Of a stretch of 32,057 nucleotides of DNA, positions 21,353 to 28,657 are shown in pieces. The stretch's first letter is position 1. Each line of letters starts with the position of its first letter. The translations under genes and the position numbers were made by a program. Below the pieces are notes generated by a model. The model was given only the letters and a program-made list of their open reading frames with translations, was not told the origin of the DNA and made no database searches. Source of the DNA: Candidatus Berkelbacteria bacterium (GTDB lineage Bacteria; Patescibacteriota; UBA1384; 2-12-FULL-50-11); contig JANLIQ010000047.1 of NCBI GenBank assembly GCA_024654065.1, positions 1-32,057 on the forward strand, written 5' to 3'.

Positions 21353-23581
21353 CTACTTGCGACGGTTGCGTCGGTGACGTCGGCGTCTAGCCGTACCCGC
21401 AGCAGCATCTCCTTTCGATTCGGCTTTATTCCGATCGAATTCTTCTTCTGGTGTCTCTTGAACCGATCGCGATAGCGCATAGAAGCTACCTGCGATAATT
21501 AGTAGTAGCACCACTACCACTAAGATACGGACCCAATCGCGACTATTCTCAGTATCCGCTACAAGCGGGGGATTCGGTGCGGTTGGAGTTTCCACTACTG
21601 GCTCGGCTGCTTTAACCTTTGGTACAAACTGGGCCGGAGCAGGTTTTGGCGCTGACACAGGGGCGGTCTTTACTTCCGTTGACCCTGAAATACCTTCAGT
21701 CGTTGTCCCCGAACCAGTCACTGTCGTCTTAACCCCCTTAGTCAGGGCGATTGAGAAAACGTTGCTTTCCAAGCTCGGATTACCGTACTGGTCGTAGCCA
21801 ACTATCTTGAACAGATAGCTTTTGCCGCTCATTAAGTCCAGCGCCATTGAGGTGGTGGTGACTTCGAAAGTCGTAGTCGTCACTCCGTCAACAGTGTACT
21901 GAACTTTGTAGCTGGCCGTATCTGTCGAGCCCGCTTGCCAGTCTAAGGTGACTCGGCAGGTGGCTGATTCACAGTTAGCAACCGCTTTGATTAGAATCGG
22001 TGCCGTTGGACCGACAATATCGTTAGTGAGTTTCAACGGCAGGCTAGTATTGTCGCCCTCGTCAATCAGCACTAGCCAAACTTGGCTGTATATATTGTCT
22101 CCGATGCCAATAGCCGGCCACGATCCGTCAGGATTGCTTAGCACCCCACCAATAAGAGTGGCGGTTGGATCTTCGGGCGCGGCTGACAACAATGCTACTG
22201 CGACTTCTGGTTCGTTAGCTGCTCCCGCTAAACCAGCGACTGTGTCCGCCGTGCCTGGTTTGTTTTGATTGACGACAACCTTATTGGCGTCAATAACTGG
22301 CACCAAGTTGTCAAGTGCAGTCGCAGTAACAATAGCGCTTGGAGCCGAGTGTTGAGCGTTGAAATCAATTGACTCGACGGTGAATTGGTAATCGATCGGG
22401 TCATTGAACAGGCCGGAAACGACTTTTTCGAGAGCACTACCAGTAACAACACTTGTCCAAGTGGCGATACCAAGCTCGCGGTAGTTGAGCTGATAAGTAA
22501 CATCGTCTATCGAAGTTGAGGCCGTCCAAGTGGCTTTCAAACTTCCGCCGTTGTCTGACGGCATATCAATAACCGCTAAGCCAGTCGGCGTCGCCGGGTT
22601 AAGGATATCGATCGTAAAACCATCGCTGGCTTTAATAGCGCCAACAATCCCTGTCCCGTTGACCGGTTTAATAAGCGTGTAGAATGTCCCGGTCGTCGTA
22701 GCGCTAGGAAATAGGATTGTTTTGGTCAGGACATTGCCAACACTACTGAAGGGGCTGAAATCCGCCGCTGTTGGCGTGGTTCCAAGTCCTACCATGTAGT
22801 CGGTAATGCCAGACTCTGGATCGGTAAAACCGCTCCAATTCACAGTAATTTGTGCTGTATTGGCGCTCCAATCGATATCAACTCCAGCGCCGTCGTTAAC
22901 GATACCACCGATTGGCGGAGTTAAATCGCTCTCGTTAGTGGCTCTTGGCGAAGCAAAGTCGACGGCTCCCAAATCCAAATTGGTATGAGAGGCAGAGTCG
23001 TGCCAACTAGTAACCAATAGTCCGTCGGTGATGACGACATTGCGCTCCATCGCCTTCTTGACAGCTAAGTCACTGCCCGCAAGCGGGCTACCACCCGCAC
23101 TACCACAACCAGCGCTGTCGATGACAGTAGGCGGATCCGTTGGAAACGGATTTTGCAGCTTCATATAGACAGCCGTTCCGGCTTCGCAGTTCTTGACCAA
23201 AGAAATACTGGTCGTGACCCAGTCCGGTGCGACATCAAGGATCGAAGTGGTCGCGGTCTCACTGTAGTTACTGATCAGAAAATAACCGTTGGCTTCGATA
23301 CTATTACCGGCCGGAATGGTCAGTGTGCCGTTACTGGGCGCGGCGTGCGTCAACTGCCAGCCAGACAAGTCGATCGAGGCGCCAGTAGTATTGCGCAGTT
23401 CAATCCATTCGTCAGCTGTACTGGTATCCGTCCCCATCCACATTAACTCGTTTATCACAACTGCCGGCACGGGGTCGGCGGCCTGGGCTGATTTGATTGT
23501 CAGCAATTGAGCCGCGACTGTTCCCTGCAGGGCCAGGAGGACAACGAGAAAACGGACTAAGAATATTTGTATCTTATTCAT
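21353..23581 (-). CDS. Large lamin-tail-domain surface protein, C-terminally anchored
   Basis: This 742-residue exported protein has a signal peptide (about 1-34), then a lamin-tail domain (about 38-180) with VVINELMWMG, EWIELRNTTGASIDLSGWQL and IPAGNSIEANGYFLIS. Fibronectin-III-like domains follow, e.g. LKATWTASTSIDDVTYQLNYRE (about 345-420) and VTLDWQAGSTDTASYKVQYT (about 550-620). A Pro/Ala/Val linker leads to a C-terminal transmembrane helix (VRILVVVVLLLIIAGSFYAL) and a basic tail ending in an arginine-rich stretch. It probably projects from the cell. Unlike most neighbours it has a long leader and a strong Shine-Dalgarno (AGAAGGAGA) about 7 bases before the ATG. Confidence 0.85.
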   Translation of the reverse strand: MNKIQIFLVRFLVVLLALQGTVAAQLLTIKSAQAADPVPAVVINELMWMGTDTSTADEWIELRNTTGASIDLSGWQLTHAAPSNGTLTIPAGNSIEANGYFLISNYSETATTSILDVAPDWVTTSISLVKNCEAGTAVYMKLQNPFPTDPPTVIDSAGCGSAGGSPLAGSDLAVKKAMERNVVITDGLLVTSWHDSASHTNLDLGAVDFASPRATNESDLTPPIGGIVNDGAGVDIDWSANTAQITVNWSGFTDPESGITDYMVGLGTTPTAADFSPFSSVGNVLTKTILFPSATTTGTFYTLIKPVNGTGIVGAIKASDGFTIDILNPATPTGLAVIDMPSDNGGSLKATWTASTSIDDVTYQLNYRELGIATWTSVVTGSALEKVVSGLFNDPIDYQFTVESIDFNAQHSAPSAIVTATALDNLVPVIDANKVVVNQNKPGTADTVAGLAGAANEPEVAVALLSAAPEDPTATLIGGVLSNPDGSWPAIGIGDNIYSQVWLVLIDEGDNTSLPLKLTNDIVGPTAPILIKAVANCESATCRVTLDWQAGSTDTASYKVQYTVDGVTTTTFEVTTTSMALDLMSGKSYLFKIVGYDQYGNPSLESNVFSIALTKGVKTTVTGSGTTTEGISGSTEVKTAPVSAPKPAPAQFVPKVKAAEPVVETPTAPNPPLVADTENSRDWVRILVVVVLLLIIAGSFYALSRSVQETPEEEFDRNKAESKGDAAAGTARRRRHRRNRRK

Positions 23582-23630
23582 TTTCCATTCTCCTTCTAGT
23601 TGTTAAAGGACGCTCAAGCGCCGCCAAATC

Positions 23631-23684
23631 TCAATCGAGTGTATTAACACCGAGAAACTTTGACGTTGCGAGCAATCCCTCCAT
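23631..23684 (-). CDS. Putative 17-residue leader peptide
   Basis: In the ~147-base leader of the surface protein gene, AGGAGG is followed at good spacing by ATG at 23684 and 17 codons ending in TGA at 23631: MEGLLATSKFLGVNTLD. A strong ribosome site before a very short ORF suggests a translated leader that could control the gene below. The peptide has no run of one amino acid that would reveal an attenuation signal. Confidence 0.4.
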   Translation of the reverse strand: MEGLLATSKFLGVNTLD

Positions 23685-23734
23685 TTATAATTCCCTCCTG
23701 ACCCTAGAAGAAGAACCCCTAAGATGTCTCAATC

Positions 23735-23762
23735 AAAATAGCAAATTCTTTTAACCTGTCAA
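23735..23762 (-). promoter_or_regulatory. Promoter of the lamin-tail surface protein gene
   Basis: On the minus strand TTGACA (23762-23757), a 16-base spacer and TATTTT (23740-23735). Predicted transcription start is near 23728, leaving a leader of about 147 bases. Confidence 0.65.
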
Positions 23763-23781
23763 ATCTAGCACCCTGCGATGC

Positions 23782-23810
23782 TTTACCTTATGATGTAAAT
23801 TGAGTAAAAT
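23782..23810 (+). promoter_or_regulatory. Promoter of the tRNA-Ile-ddl unit
   Basis: TTTACC at 23782-23787, a 17-base spacer and TAAAAT at 23805-23810, followed 12 bases later by the tRNA. No separate promoter is seen for ddl, so both are probably transcribed together. Confidence 0.6.
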
Positions 23811-23822
23811 TATGGCGTTTTG

Positions 23823-23895
23823 GGGCTCGTAGCTCAGTGGTAGTAGCAGGCAGCTTATATCTGTCAGGTCGGAGGTCCGATCCCTCCCGAGCCCA
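23823..23895 (+). tRNA. tRNA-Ile (anticodon UAU)
   Basis: Acceptor GGGCTCG pairs with CGAGCCC, discriminator A23895. The anticodon stem GGCAG/CTGTC carries loop CTTATAT, so the anticodon is UAU (reads AUA). The D stem is irregular (GCTC against TAGC, or a bulged T). The T stem is GGAGG/CCTCC with loop TCCGATC, again with C at position 55. CCA is not encoded. Most bacteria read AUA with a lysidine-modified CAU tRNA instead. The irregular D arm leaves some doubt about full function. Confidence 0.82.
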
Positions 23896-23896
23896 C

Positions 23897-24775
23897 ATGT
23901 TAGTCATACTTGCTGGTGGACCATCGGCAGAGAGAGAGGTGTCGTTCTGGTCCGCTGAAACTATCGGCGTTGCGCTAAAGAAGTTGGACAAGAAATTTGT
24001 CGTTATAGATCCAGCCCAAAAAGATTGGCTAGCATTACTCAAAGCTTCCAAGCCGATACTGGTACTAATCGCCCTCCACGGTCCCTTTGGCGAAGACGGC
24101 CAGTTGCAAAAGATTTTAGAAAAAGAGGGGATACCGTTTAGCGGTTCCGATAGTCGTGTTTCGGCACTTGCGATCAACAAAGAGAAAGCCAAAAAAATGA
24201 TTGGGGGATTGGGGATAGCCACCCCCAAAAACTACCGCGTACGGAGTCGTCTTCCCTACCCCGTGGTCGTCAAGCCCCTCACCAACGGGTCGAGCTTCGG
24301 TGTCACCGTCGTAAAAGACGCGGCCACCCTCTCCCCCGCTTTAGTAGAGGCCAAAAAGTTCGGTCGGCTAATAATTGAGCAATACATCGCTGGCACCGAG
24401 CTAACATGCGGGGTGATTGACATTTTTGGTTCAATACAAGCCCTGCCATTGGTGGAGATCCGCCCGAATCGTCAGTTTTTCGACTTTGCCGCTAAATACG
24501 ACAGTGAGTCGGGCTGTCAGGAGATCTGTCCAGCCCCAATCGATGGAAAACTGACCAAGGAGATTCAAGAGCTGTCGATTAAAGTCTATAAGATACTCGG
24601 TTGCCGTCAGTACGCCCGTATCGATTGGATCGTGCGTGACGGCACCCCATACTTTCTTGAAGTCAACACTTTGCCCGGGCTGACTAAGAACTCTCTCATT
24701 AATAAGGAGCTGCTCGCGGCCGGTATTTCATTTGAAAACTTTATAGATCCACTAATCAAGAAAGTCCTGTTTTAA
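23897..24775 (+). CDS. ddl: D-alanine--D-alanine ligase
   Basis: This ATP-grasp enzyme of about 292 residues joins two D-alanines for the peptidoglycan stem. The N-terminus MLVILAGGPSAEREVSFWSA matches the Ddl GGxSxEREVS motif. LHGPFGEDGQLQ, IPFSGSDSRVSALAINKEKAKK, PVVVKPLTNGSSFGV and the C-terminal ARIDWIVRDGTPYFLEVNTLPGLTKNSLINK carry substrate, ATP and Mg2+ contacts. Its ATG lies one base after the discriminator of tRNA-Ile. An in-frame ATG 20 codons upstream falls inside the tRNA and was rejected because the Ddl fold begins at the chosen Met. It is shorter than typical Ddl (about 300-360) but complete. Confidence 0.95.
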   Translation: MLVILAGGPSAEREVSFWSAETIGVALKKLDKKFVVIDPAQKDWLALLKASKPILVLIALHGPFGEDGQLQKILEKEGIPFSGSDSRVSALAINKEKAKKMIGGLGIATPKNYRVRSRLPYPVVVKPLTNGSSFGVTVVKDAATLSPALVEAKKFGRLIIEQYIAGTELTCGVIDIFGSIQALPLVEIRPNRQFFDFAAKYDSESGCQEICPAPIDGKLTKEIQELSIKVYKILGCRQYARIDWIVRDGTPYFLEVNTLPGLTKNSLINKELLAAGISFENFIDPLIKKVLF

Positions 24776-24808
24776 TAATCTCTCGCTAACCGGTACAATT
24801 GCAGTACA

Positions 24809-26248
24809 ATGTCTCGCAAAAGAATTGGGTTAATTACTGTATTTAGCTTTACAGCCGTCCTGTCGCTCGTGGCGGCACTTGGGGCAATTACTTCGCTCAA
24901 CTTCGAGGGTAGAGTTCTGCCCCGAACGATGGTCGCCGGCGTCGATATCGGCGGGCTACCGTACACAAACGCGACCGAGAAAGTTCAGCTCAAGGCCAGC
25001 GAGCTATCCGAGCTACCGCTGACTTTTAGTTTGGATGACAAATCGGCTAGCGCCACCTTGGGTGAGCTGGGTGTAAAACTGGACGATCTCACCACGCTTT
25101 CCCAAGCCGTTAGACCGTCGAATAGTTTTGATTGGTTAGCGCCCACTTACTGGAAGTCTATGTTTAGCATTAAGGAGCTATTCGTGTCGTATCACGCCGA
25201 CCCATCGGTTCTGCGCCAGAAAGTGGAAACACTTCTTGGTGTTACCACCGCCGCTAAGGACGCTGTGATTAGTTATAGCAATGGTCAGCTGGTGGTCAGT
25301 GAGGGCCAAAAGGGTATCTCGATTTCCGACACTGCTATCGACATGGCAATTAAAACGGCCCTGTCCACCGGTAGCGCTACTTCAACCAAGCTTGAGTACA
25401 CCGAAAGTTCACCGATTATCACTACAGACATCGCCACCCAAACAAAGACCGAGGTCGAGCAAAAATTTATCCCCATTTATCTCAAGTTTGAAGATAAGAA
25501 TTTCACCATTGCGCCGAGCGGTCAGTACTCATTTCTCGATTTCTCCCCTGTCGACGGAAAGATCAGTTACCAGGTGTCTCAAACCAAGATTAGTAACTAC
25601 CTTAGTTCGGCCGTCGCATCGAAGATTAATATTAAGATGCTGGTCAAAACAACTCAATCCGACACCCAGCAAGTGACCCAAGAGGGGAGAGACGGCCGGG
25701 AAACCGATCTTACCCGACTAGCCAAAGATGTTGCCCGTACAATTACCGAACATACTGACACCACTAGTTCACCGATTGCTATCAGCACTCGATCTATCCC
25801 CTTCACCGAGAAGACAGTCTACCCTGATTTTGTCGCCGGACTTTGGCCGGGCTTATATATTGACATCAATTTGACCAAACAACGACTATTCATTATGGTC
25901 GGTGAAGTTAAACAGGCCGAGTATGTGATATCGAGCGGTAAAAGAGGTACACCAACACCGTCGGGAGTTTTCTATATCAAAAATAAAATTCCTCTCGCCC
26001 AATCGCGATTGTTTCCTGGAATTTGGATGGAAAAATGGAATGCTCTGGCCCGAACTCCGGACGGTGGTGGTTACCAAGGTTATGGGCTACACCGTGTACC
26101 ATGCTTTGATCCGCAGTGTAATTCACGCGAATCAGCATCCCACTTGGGACGACCAGTTTCACACGGCTGTGTCCGGATAGAGAACGACGGTGCCGATTGG
26201 GTCTACGACAATGCCCCACCTGGCACACCAGTCAATATACACCTCTAG
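24809..26248 (+). CDS. L,D-transpeptidase (YkuD) with peptidoglycan-binding-like N-terminus
   Basis: This 479-residue protein has an N-terminal signal anchor (about 5-29). Two repeats of the PG-binding-4/VanW-adjacent type follow (about 38-330; VAGVDIGGLPYTNATEKVQ is the hallmark start). The C-terminal YkuD catalytic domain (about 348-479) contains LYIDINLTKQRLFIM, GKRGTPTPSGVFYI, LHRVPC and the catalytic SHGCVRIENDGADW with cysteine, serine and histidine in place. These enzymes make 3-3 crosslinks in peptidoglycan. It follows ddl, a cell-wall neighbour. A TACAAT hexamer lies 9 bases before the ATG. Confidence 0.95.
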   Translation: MSRKRIGLITVFSFTAVLSLVAALGAITSLNFEGRVLPRTMVAGVDIGGLPYTNATEKVQLKASELSELPLTFSLDDKSASATLGELGVKLDDLTTLSQAVRPSNSFDWLAPTYWKSMFSIKELFVSYHADPSVLRQKVETLLGVTTAAKDAVISYSNGQLVVSEGQKGISISDTAIDMAIKTALSTGSATSTKLEYTESSPIITTDIATQTKTEVEQKFIPIYLKFEDKNFTIAPSGQYSFLDFSPVDGKISYQVSQTKISNYLSSAVASKINIKMLVKTTQSDTQQVTQEGRDGRETDLTRLAKDVARTITEHTDTTSSPIAISTRSIPFTEKTVYPDFVAGLWPGLYIDINLTKQRLFIMVGEVKQAEYVISSGKRGTPTPSGVFYIKNKIPLAQSRLFPGIWMEKWNALARTPDGGGYQGYGLHRVPCFDPQCNSRESASHLGRPVSHGCVRIENDGADWVYDNAPPGTPVNIHL

Positions 26249-26269
26249 AGGTAAGTCATAACTAGAGAC

Positions 26270-26506
26270 TCAAGATGTTTTGATGAGGCGGGAGAGGAGT
26301 TTTTTGTCTTCCGGATCGTCAGAGTTGATTAACTCCAGCCCGGCGTACTGGCTCAAGGCCGCTCGACTAGCCGCAATCACTGCTTCTAACTGGCCAACAA
26401 ATTTGACACGATCGTTTTCGGCCAATATCCTCTCCAACGACTGGGCTTGTCCAATCATACGCCTCAGTCTCGCCACAAACTTTCTCTTTTCTTGTTCTTC
26501 CATCAT
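26270..26506 (-). CDS. CsoR/RcnR-like (DUF156) regulator lacking metal ligands
   Basis: This 78-residue all-helical protein matches the CsoR/RcnR fold: FVARLRRMIGQAQSLERILAEND, VKFVGQLEAVIAASRAALSQYAG, then LEL. The Cys-His-Cys copper site of CsoR is absent: there are no cysteines or histidines at all. It may therefore sense something else or act as a constitutive repressor. The ATG at 26506 was chosen over an upstream TTG because TAAATT lies 7 bases before it and the family fold begins here. The repeated ATATACCC boxes upstream are candidate operators. It converges on the L,D-transpeptidase gene. Confidence 0.75.
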   Translation of the reverse strand: MMEEQEKRKFVARLRRMIGQAQSLERILAENDRVKFVGQLEAVIAASRAALSQYAGLELINSDDPEDKKLLSRLIKTS

Positions 26507-26539
26507 ATTTCGTAATTTAGTAATTTTTTGCTTTCCACT

Positions 26540-26591
26540 ATATACCCTAGCCAATCCCCAATATACCCCACCCTGGTATTACCATACCAGG
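26540..26591. promoter_or_regulatory. Repeat cluster upstream of the CsoR-like gene
   Basis: ATATACCC occurs at 26540-26547 and 26561-26568, start to start 21 bases (two helix turns). Just beyond is an inverted repeat CCTGGTA-N6-TACCAGG (26572-26591). G/C-tract sites joined by AT-rich bases resemble CsoR-family operators. The inverted repeat could instead be a weak hairpin downstream of the metallo-beta-lactamase gene. Confidence 0.45.
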
Positions 26592-26638
26592 AATTACCAG
26601 TTTTCAGTTAACAATTTAAAAAATCAGACGGATGTTGG

Positions 26639-27997
26639 TCAGACTTCGATTGAGGCGCCAATTTTGGGAATAATAATATTGGCGTTTGGCAGATGACTTT
26701 TGACGAAAGACAAATATTTCTCCGCTCGGTCTGGTTCGCTATGGACAATTGCCAAGCGACCGCCTGAGGGCATCTCGATCTTACGAAGCCATTGCATCAG
26801 TTCGGTATTATCAGCGTGGCCCGAAAAAGCTTCCGCCACCTCGATCTTGGCTCGGACTGCCACTTCTTGGCCGTGAATATGAACCGATTTAGCTCCTCCC
26901 AAAATCGCACTTCCAAGGGTTCCTGGCGCCTGAAAACCAATAATTAATAAATAGGTATCTGGTCGTGATAGATAATGCTTTAGATGATGAACAATTCGTC
27001 CTCCGGCCATCATGCCTGAACCTGCAATAATTACTTTCGGGTGTGGAGCTTCGTTGATATCCTTGGAATCTTCAACTGTTGGTGTCAGGGCAAGAGACCC
27101 AAAATCAAACAGATCATGTCCACCATGCTCATTTTTTACCACTTCGCGACGGTAAAGTTCCATATGGTGCTCAAATACTGCAAGAGCTTCTATAGCTAGT
27201 GGGCTATCAAGAAAAATGGGCATCTTTGGGAGTTGGTGTTTCTCAAACATCTCATGCAATAAAAAGAGAAGTTCTTGACTACGTTCGATCGAGAAAGCAG
27301 GAATCAAGAGTACGCCGTTGTTTTGGCTCGTCCAGTCGAGAGCCTTTTTAACAACCTCCTCTCGATTATCACTACCAACATGTTCCTCACCACCATAAGT
27401 AGCTTCGGTAACAACGATATCTGCCGCTGGAGGTGACTCAGGAGAGGCAAGTAAGGGACTTGGCCAGTGACCGATATCCCCAGAAAAAATTATTTTCTTA
27501 CCGCCAGCTTCAAGTAATACAGAGGCAGAACCAAGAATATGACCAGCGTCATAAAGCGTGAATTGATCAGTACCATTTAAACGACGGGCCTTGTGGTAAT
27601 CAATAGGTTGGAACTGCTGAAGGGTTCGGTTTAGGTCAACTTCTTCATACAGTAGAGGTGCACCTTCTCGCTGACTTCGCTCTTCCGCTAATCCTAAGGC
27701 GTCTTTTAAGACGATTGTTGATAGCTCAATCGTTGCTTCTGTTGCAAAGATAGGCCCACGATAGCCGTTCCTAACCAGGACTGGCAGACGACCGATGTGA
27801 TCAAGATGAGCATGCGTAACAATAACGTGAGTAACTTGGGCTGGATTGTAAGCCAAGGGATCATCATTAAGCTCAGAGATGGTGTCTCGACCCTGGAAGA
27901 GACCACAGTCGACAATATATTTATCGGTATCTGTCTCGATTAAGAAATTACTTCCTGTAACCTCTCCAGCAGCGCCGAAGAAGCTGACTTTAGTCAT
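26639..27997 (-). CDS. Metallo-beta-lactamase/beta-CASP family RNase-like protein
   Basis: This protein of 452 residues has the MBL fold with beta-CASP insertion, a family of RNA-processing nucleases (CPSF73/RNase J-like). Motifs in order are VTHAHLDHIGRLP (metal site), HILGSASVLLE, FSGDIG, VTEATYGGEEH, the beta-CASP FLDSPLAIEAL, VIIAGSGMMAGGRIVHHL, and EAFSGHADNTELMQW. The ATG at 27997 is preferred over one 31 codons upstream because the fold starts at MTKVSFFGAAGEVTGS and the upstream segment overlaps another gene. It follows the LOG-family gene by one base, so they are co-transcribed. It probably cuts RNA. Confidence 0.92.
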   Translation of the reverse strand: MTKVSFFGAAGEVTGSNFLIETDTDKYIVDCGLFQGRDTISELNDDPLAYNPAQVTHVIVTHAHLDHIGRLPVLVRNGYRGPIFATEATIELSTIVLKDALGLAEERSQREGAPLLYEEVDLNRTLQQFQPIDYHKARRLNGTDQFTLYDAGHILGSASVLLEAGGKKIIFSGDIGHWPSPLLASPESPPAADIVVTEATYGGEEHVGSDNREEVVKKALDWTSQNNGVLLIPAFSIERSQELLFLLHEMFEKHQLPKMPIFLDSPLAIEALAVFEHHMELYRREVVKNEHGGHDLFDFGSLALTPTVEDSKDINEAPHPKVIIAGSGMMAGGRIVHHLKHYLSRPDTYLLIIGFQAPGTLGSAILGGAKSVHIHGQEVAVRAKIEVAEAFSGHADNTELMQWLRKIEMPSGGRLAIVHSEPDRAEKYLSFVKSHLPNANIIIPKIGASIEV

Positions 27998-27998
27998 T

Positions 27999-28562
27999 TT
28001 AAATAGTATCGCCGTCGATTCGGCCGATGTCTTCCCGAGCCATTTTGATAATTTTGGCCGCGAGTTTATCTGGGTCGTTGTCAAAAACAATCTTCGCTCG
28101 TCCGCGTTTTGCCAATATCAGGAGATGGTCGAGCTCATCGGAGATACCACCGCTTTCCGTCAGGATACCGATCGGTTTTTTATCCTCAAAAGCGATCGTG
28201 AACTCGTTTAAAGTCCCAATTCGACCACAGACAAAGATAACCGCATCAGTCGAACGAATGAAGAGTAGATTACGGCCGGAGTAGCCAAATCCGGTATACA
28301 TCGCAAAATCAATAAACTTGTGCGGAAGTTTGTACTTTTTTACATGCTCCAAGTAACTTGAGGCGGGAGAGATACCGACCGTGAAACCGCCCGCTTTCTT
28401 TGCTCCTTTGGCAGCGGCAAGAGGAATACCGGTTGTGTCACCAGTAACTACAACAACACCTCTTTTAGCTAAGTAAAACCCTAGTTGCTCGGCCTTCTTA
28501 AATGCATCTTGCGTGCAGATATCCTCAGCCGCACCTGAAATACCGATTTTGATGTGTTGAAT
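27999..28562 (-). CDS. LOG/SLOG-family nucleotide-binding protein with no canonical start codon
   Basis: The frame of about 187 codons has the Rossmann-like features of the TIGR00725/LOG-type family. The N-terminal IKIGISGAAED is followed by LAKRGVVVVTGDTTGIPLAAAKGAKKAGG, then RSTDAVIFVCGRIGTLNEFTIAFEDKKPIGIL with the GxGTxxE-type site. Such proteins bind or cleave nucleotides; the exact substrate is unknown. No ATG, GTG or TTG lies near the expected N-terminus. The best candidate is ATT at 28562, a few bases after GGGAGGG. The next ATG (28352) would remove the first third of the fold. A sequence error is the alternative. The downstream MBL gene starts one base after its stop. Confidence 0.75.
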   Translation of the reverse strand: MQHIKIGISGAAEDICTQDAFKKAEQLGFYLAKRGVVVVTGDTTGIPLAAAKGAKKAGGFTVGISPASSYLEHVKKYKLPHKFIDFAMYTGFGYSGRNLLFIRSTDAVIFVCGRIGTLNEFTIAFEDKKPIGILTESGGISDELDHLLILAKRGRAKIVFDNDPDKLAAKIIKMAREDIGRIDGDTI

Positions 28563-28618
28563 GCTTCCCTCCCTACAAATTAGATTACCAGGCAGGAGTC
28601 TTTTAGAAAAGCGGAGGG

Positions 28619-28647
28619 TTTACTAAGACAATTCCGGGGGGTATCGT
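28619..28647 (+). promoter_or_regulatory. Promoter of the ABC exporter operon
   Basis: TTTACT at 28619-28624, a 17-base spacer and TATCGT at 28642-28647. The start codon follows after 10 bases. Confidence 0.5.
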
Positions 28648-28657
28648 AAAAGCCGAA

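Noticed and set aside
23837..23896. ddl start at 23837 giving 20 extra residues
   Set aside because: The extra codons lie inside tRNA-Ile, and the Ddl family begins at the ATG at 23897.
27998..28090. 31-codon N-terminal extension of the metallo-beta-lactamase protein
   Set aside because: It overlaps the LOG-family gene in another frame, and the MBL fold starts at the ATG at 27997.
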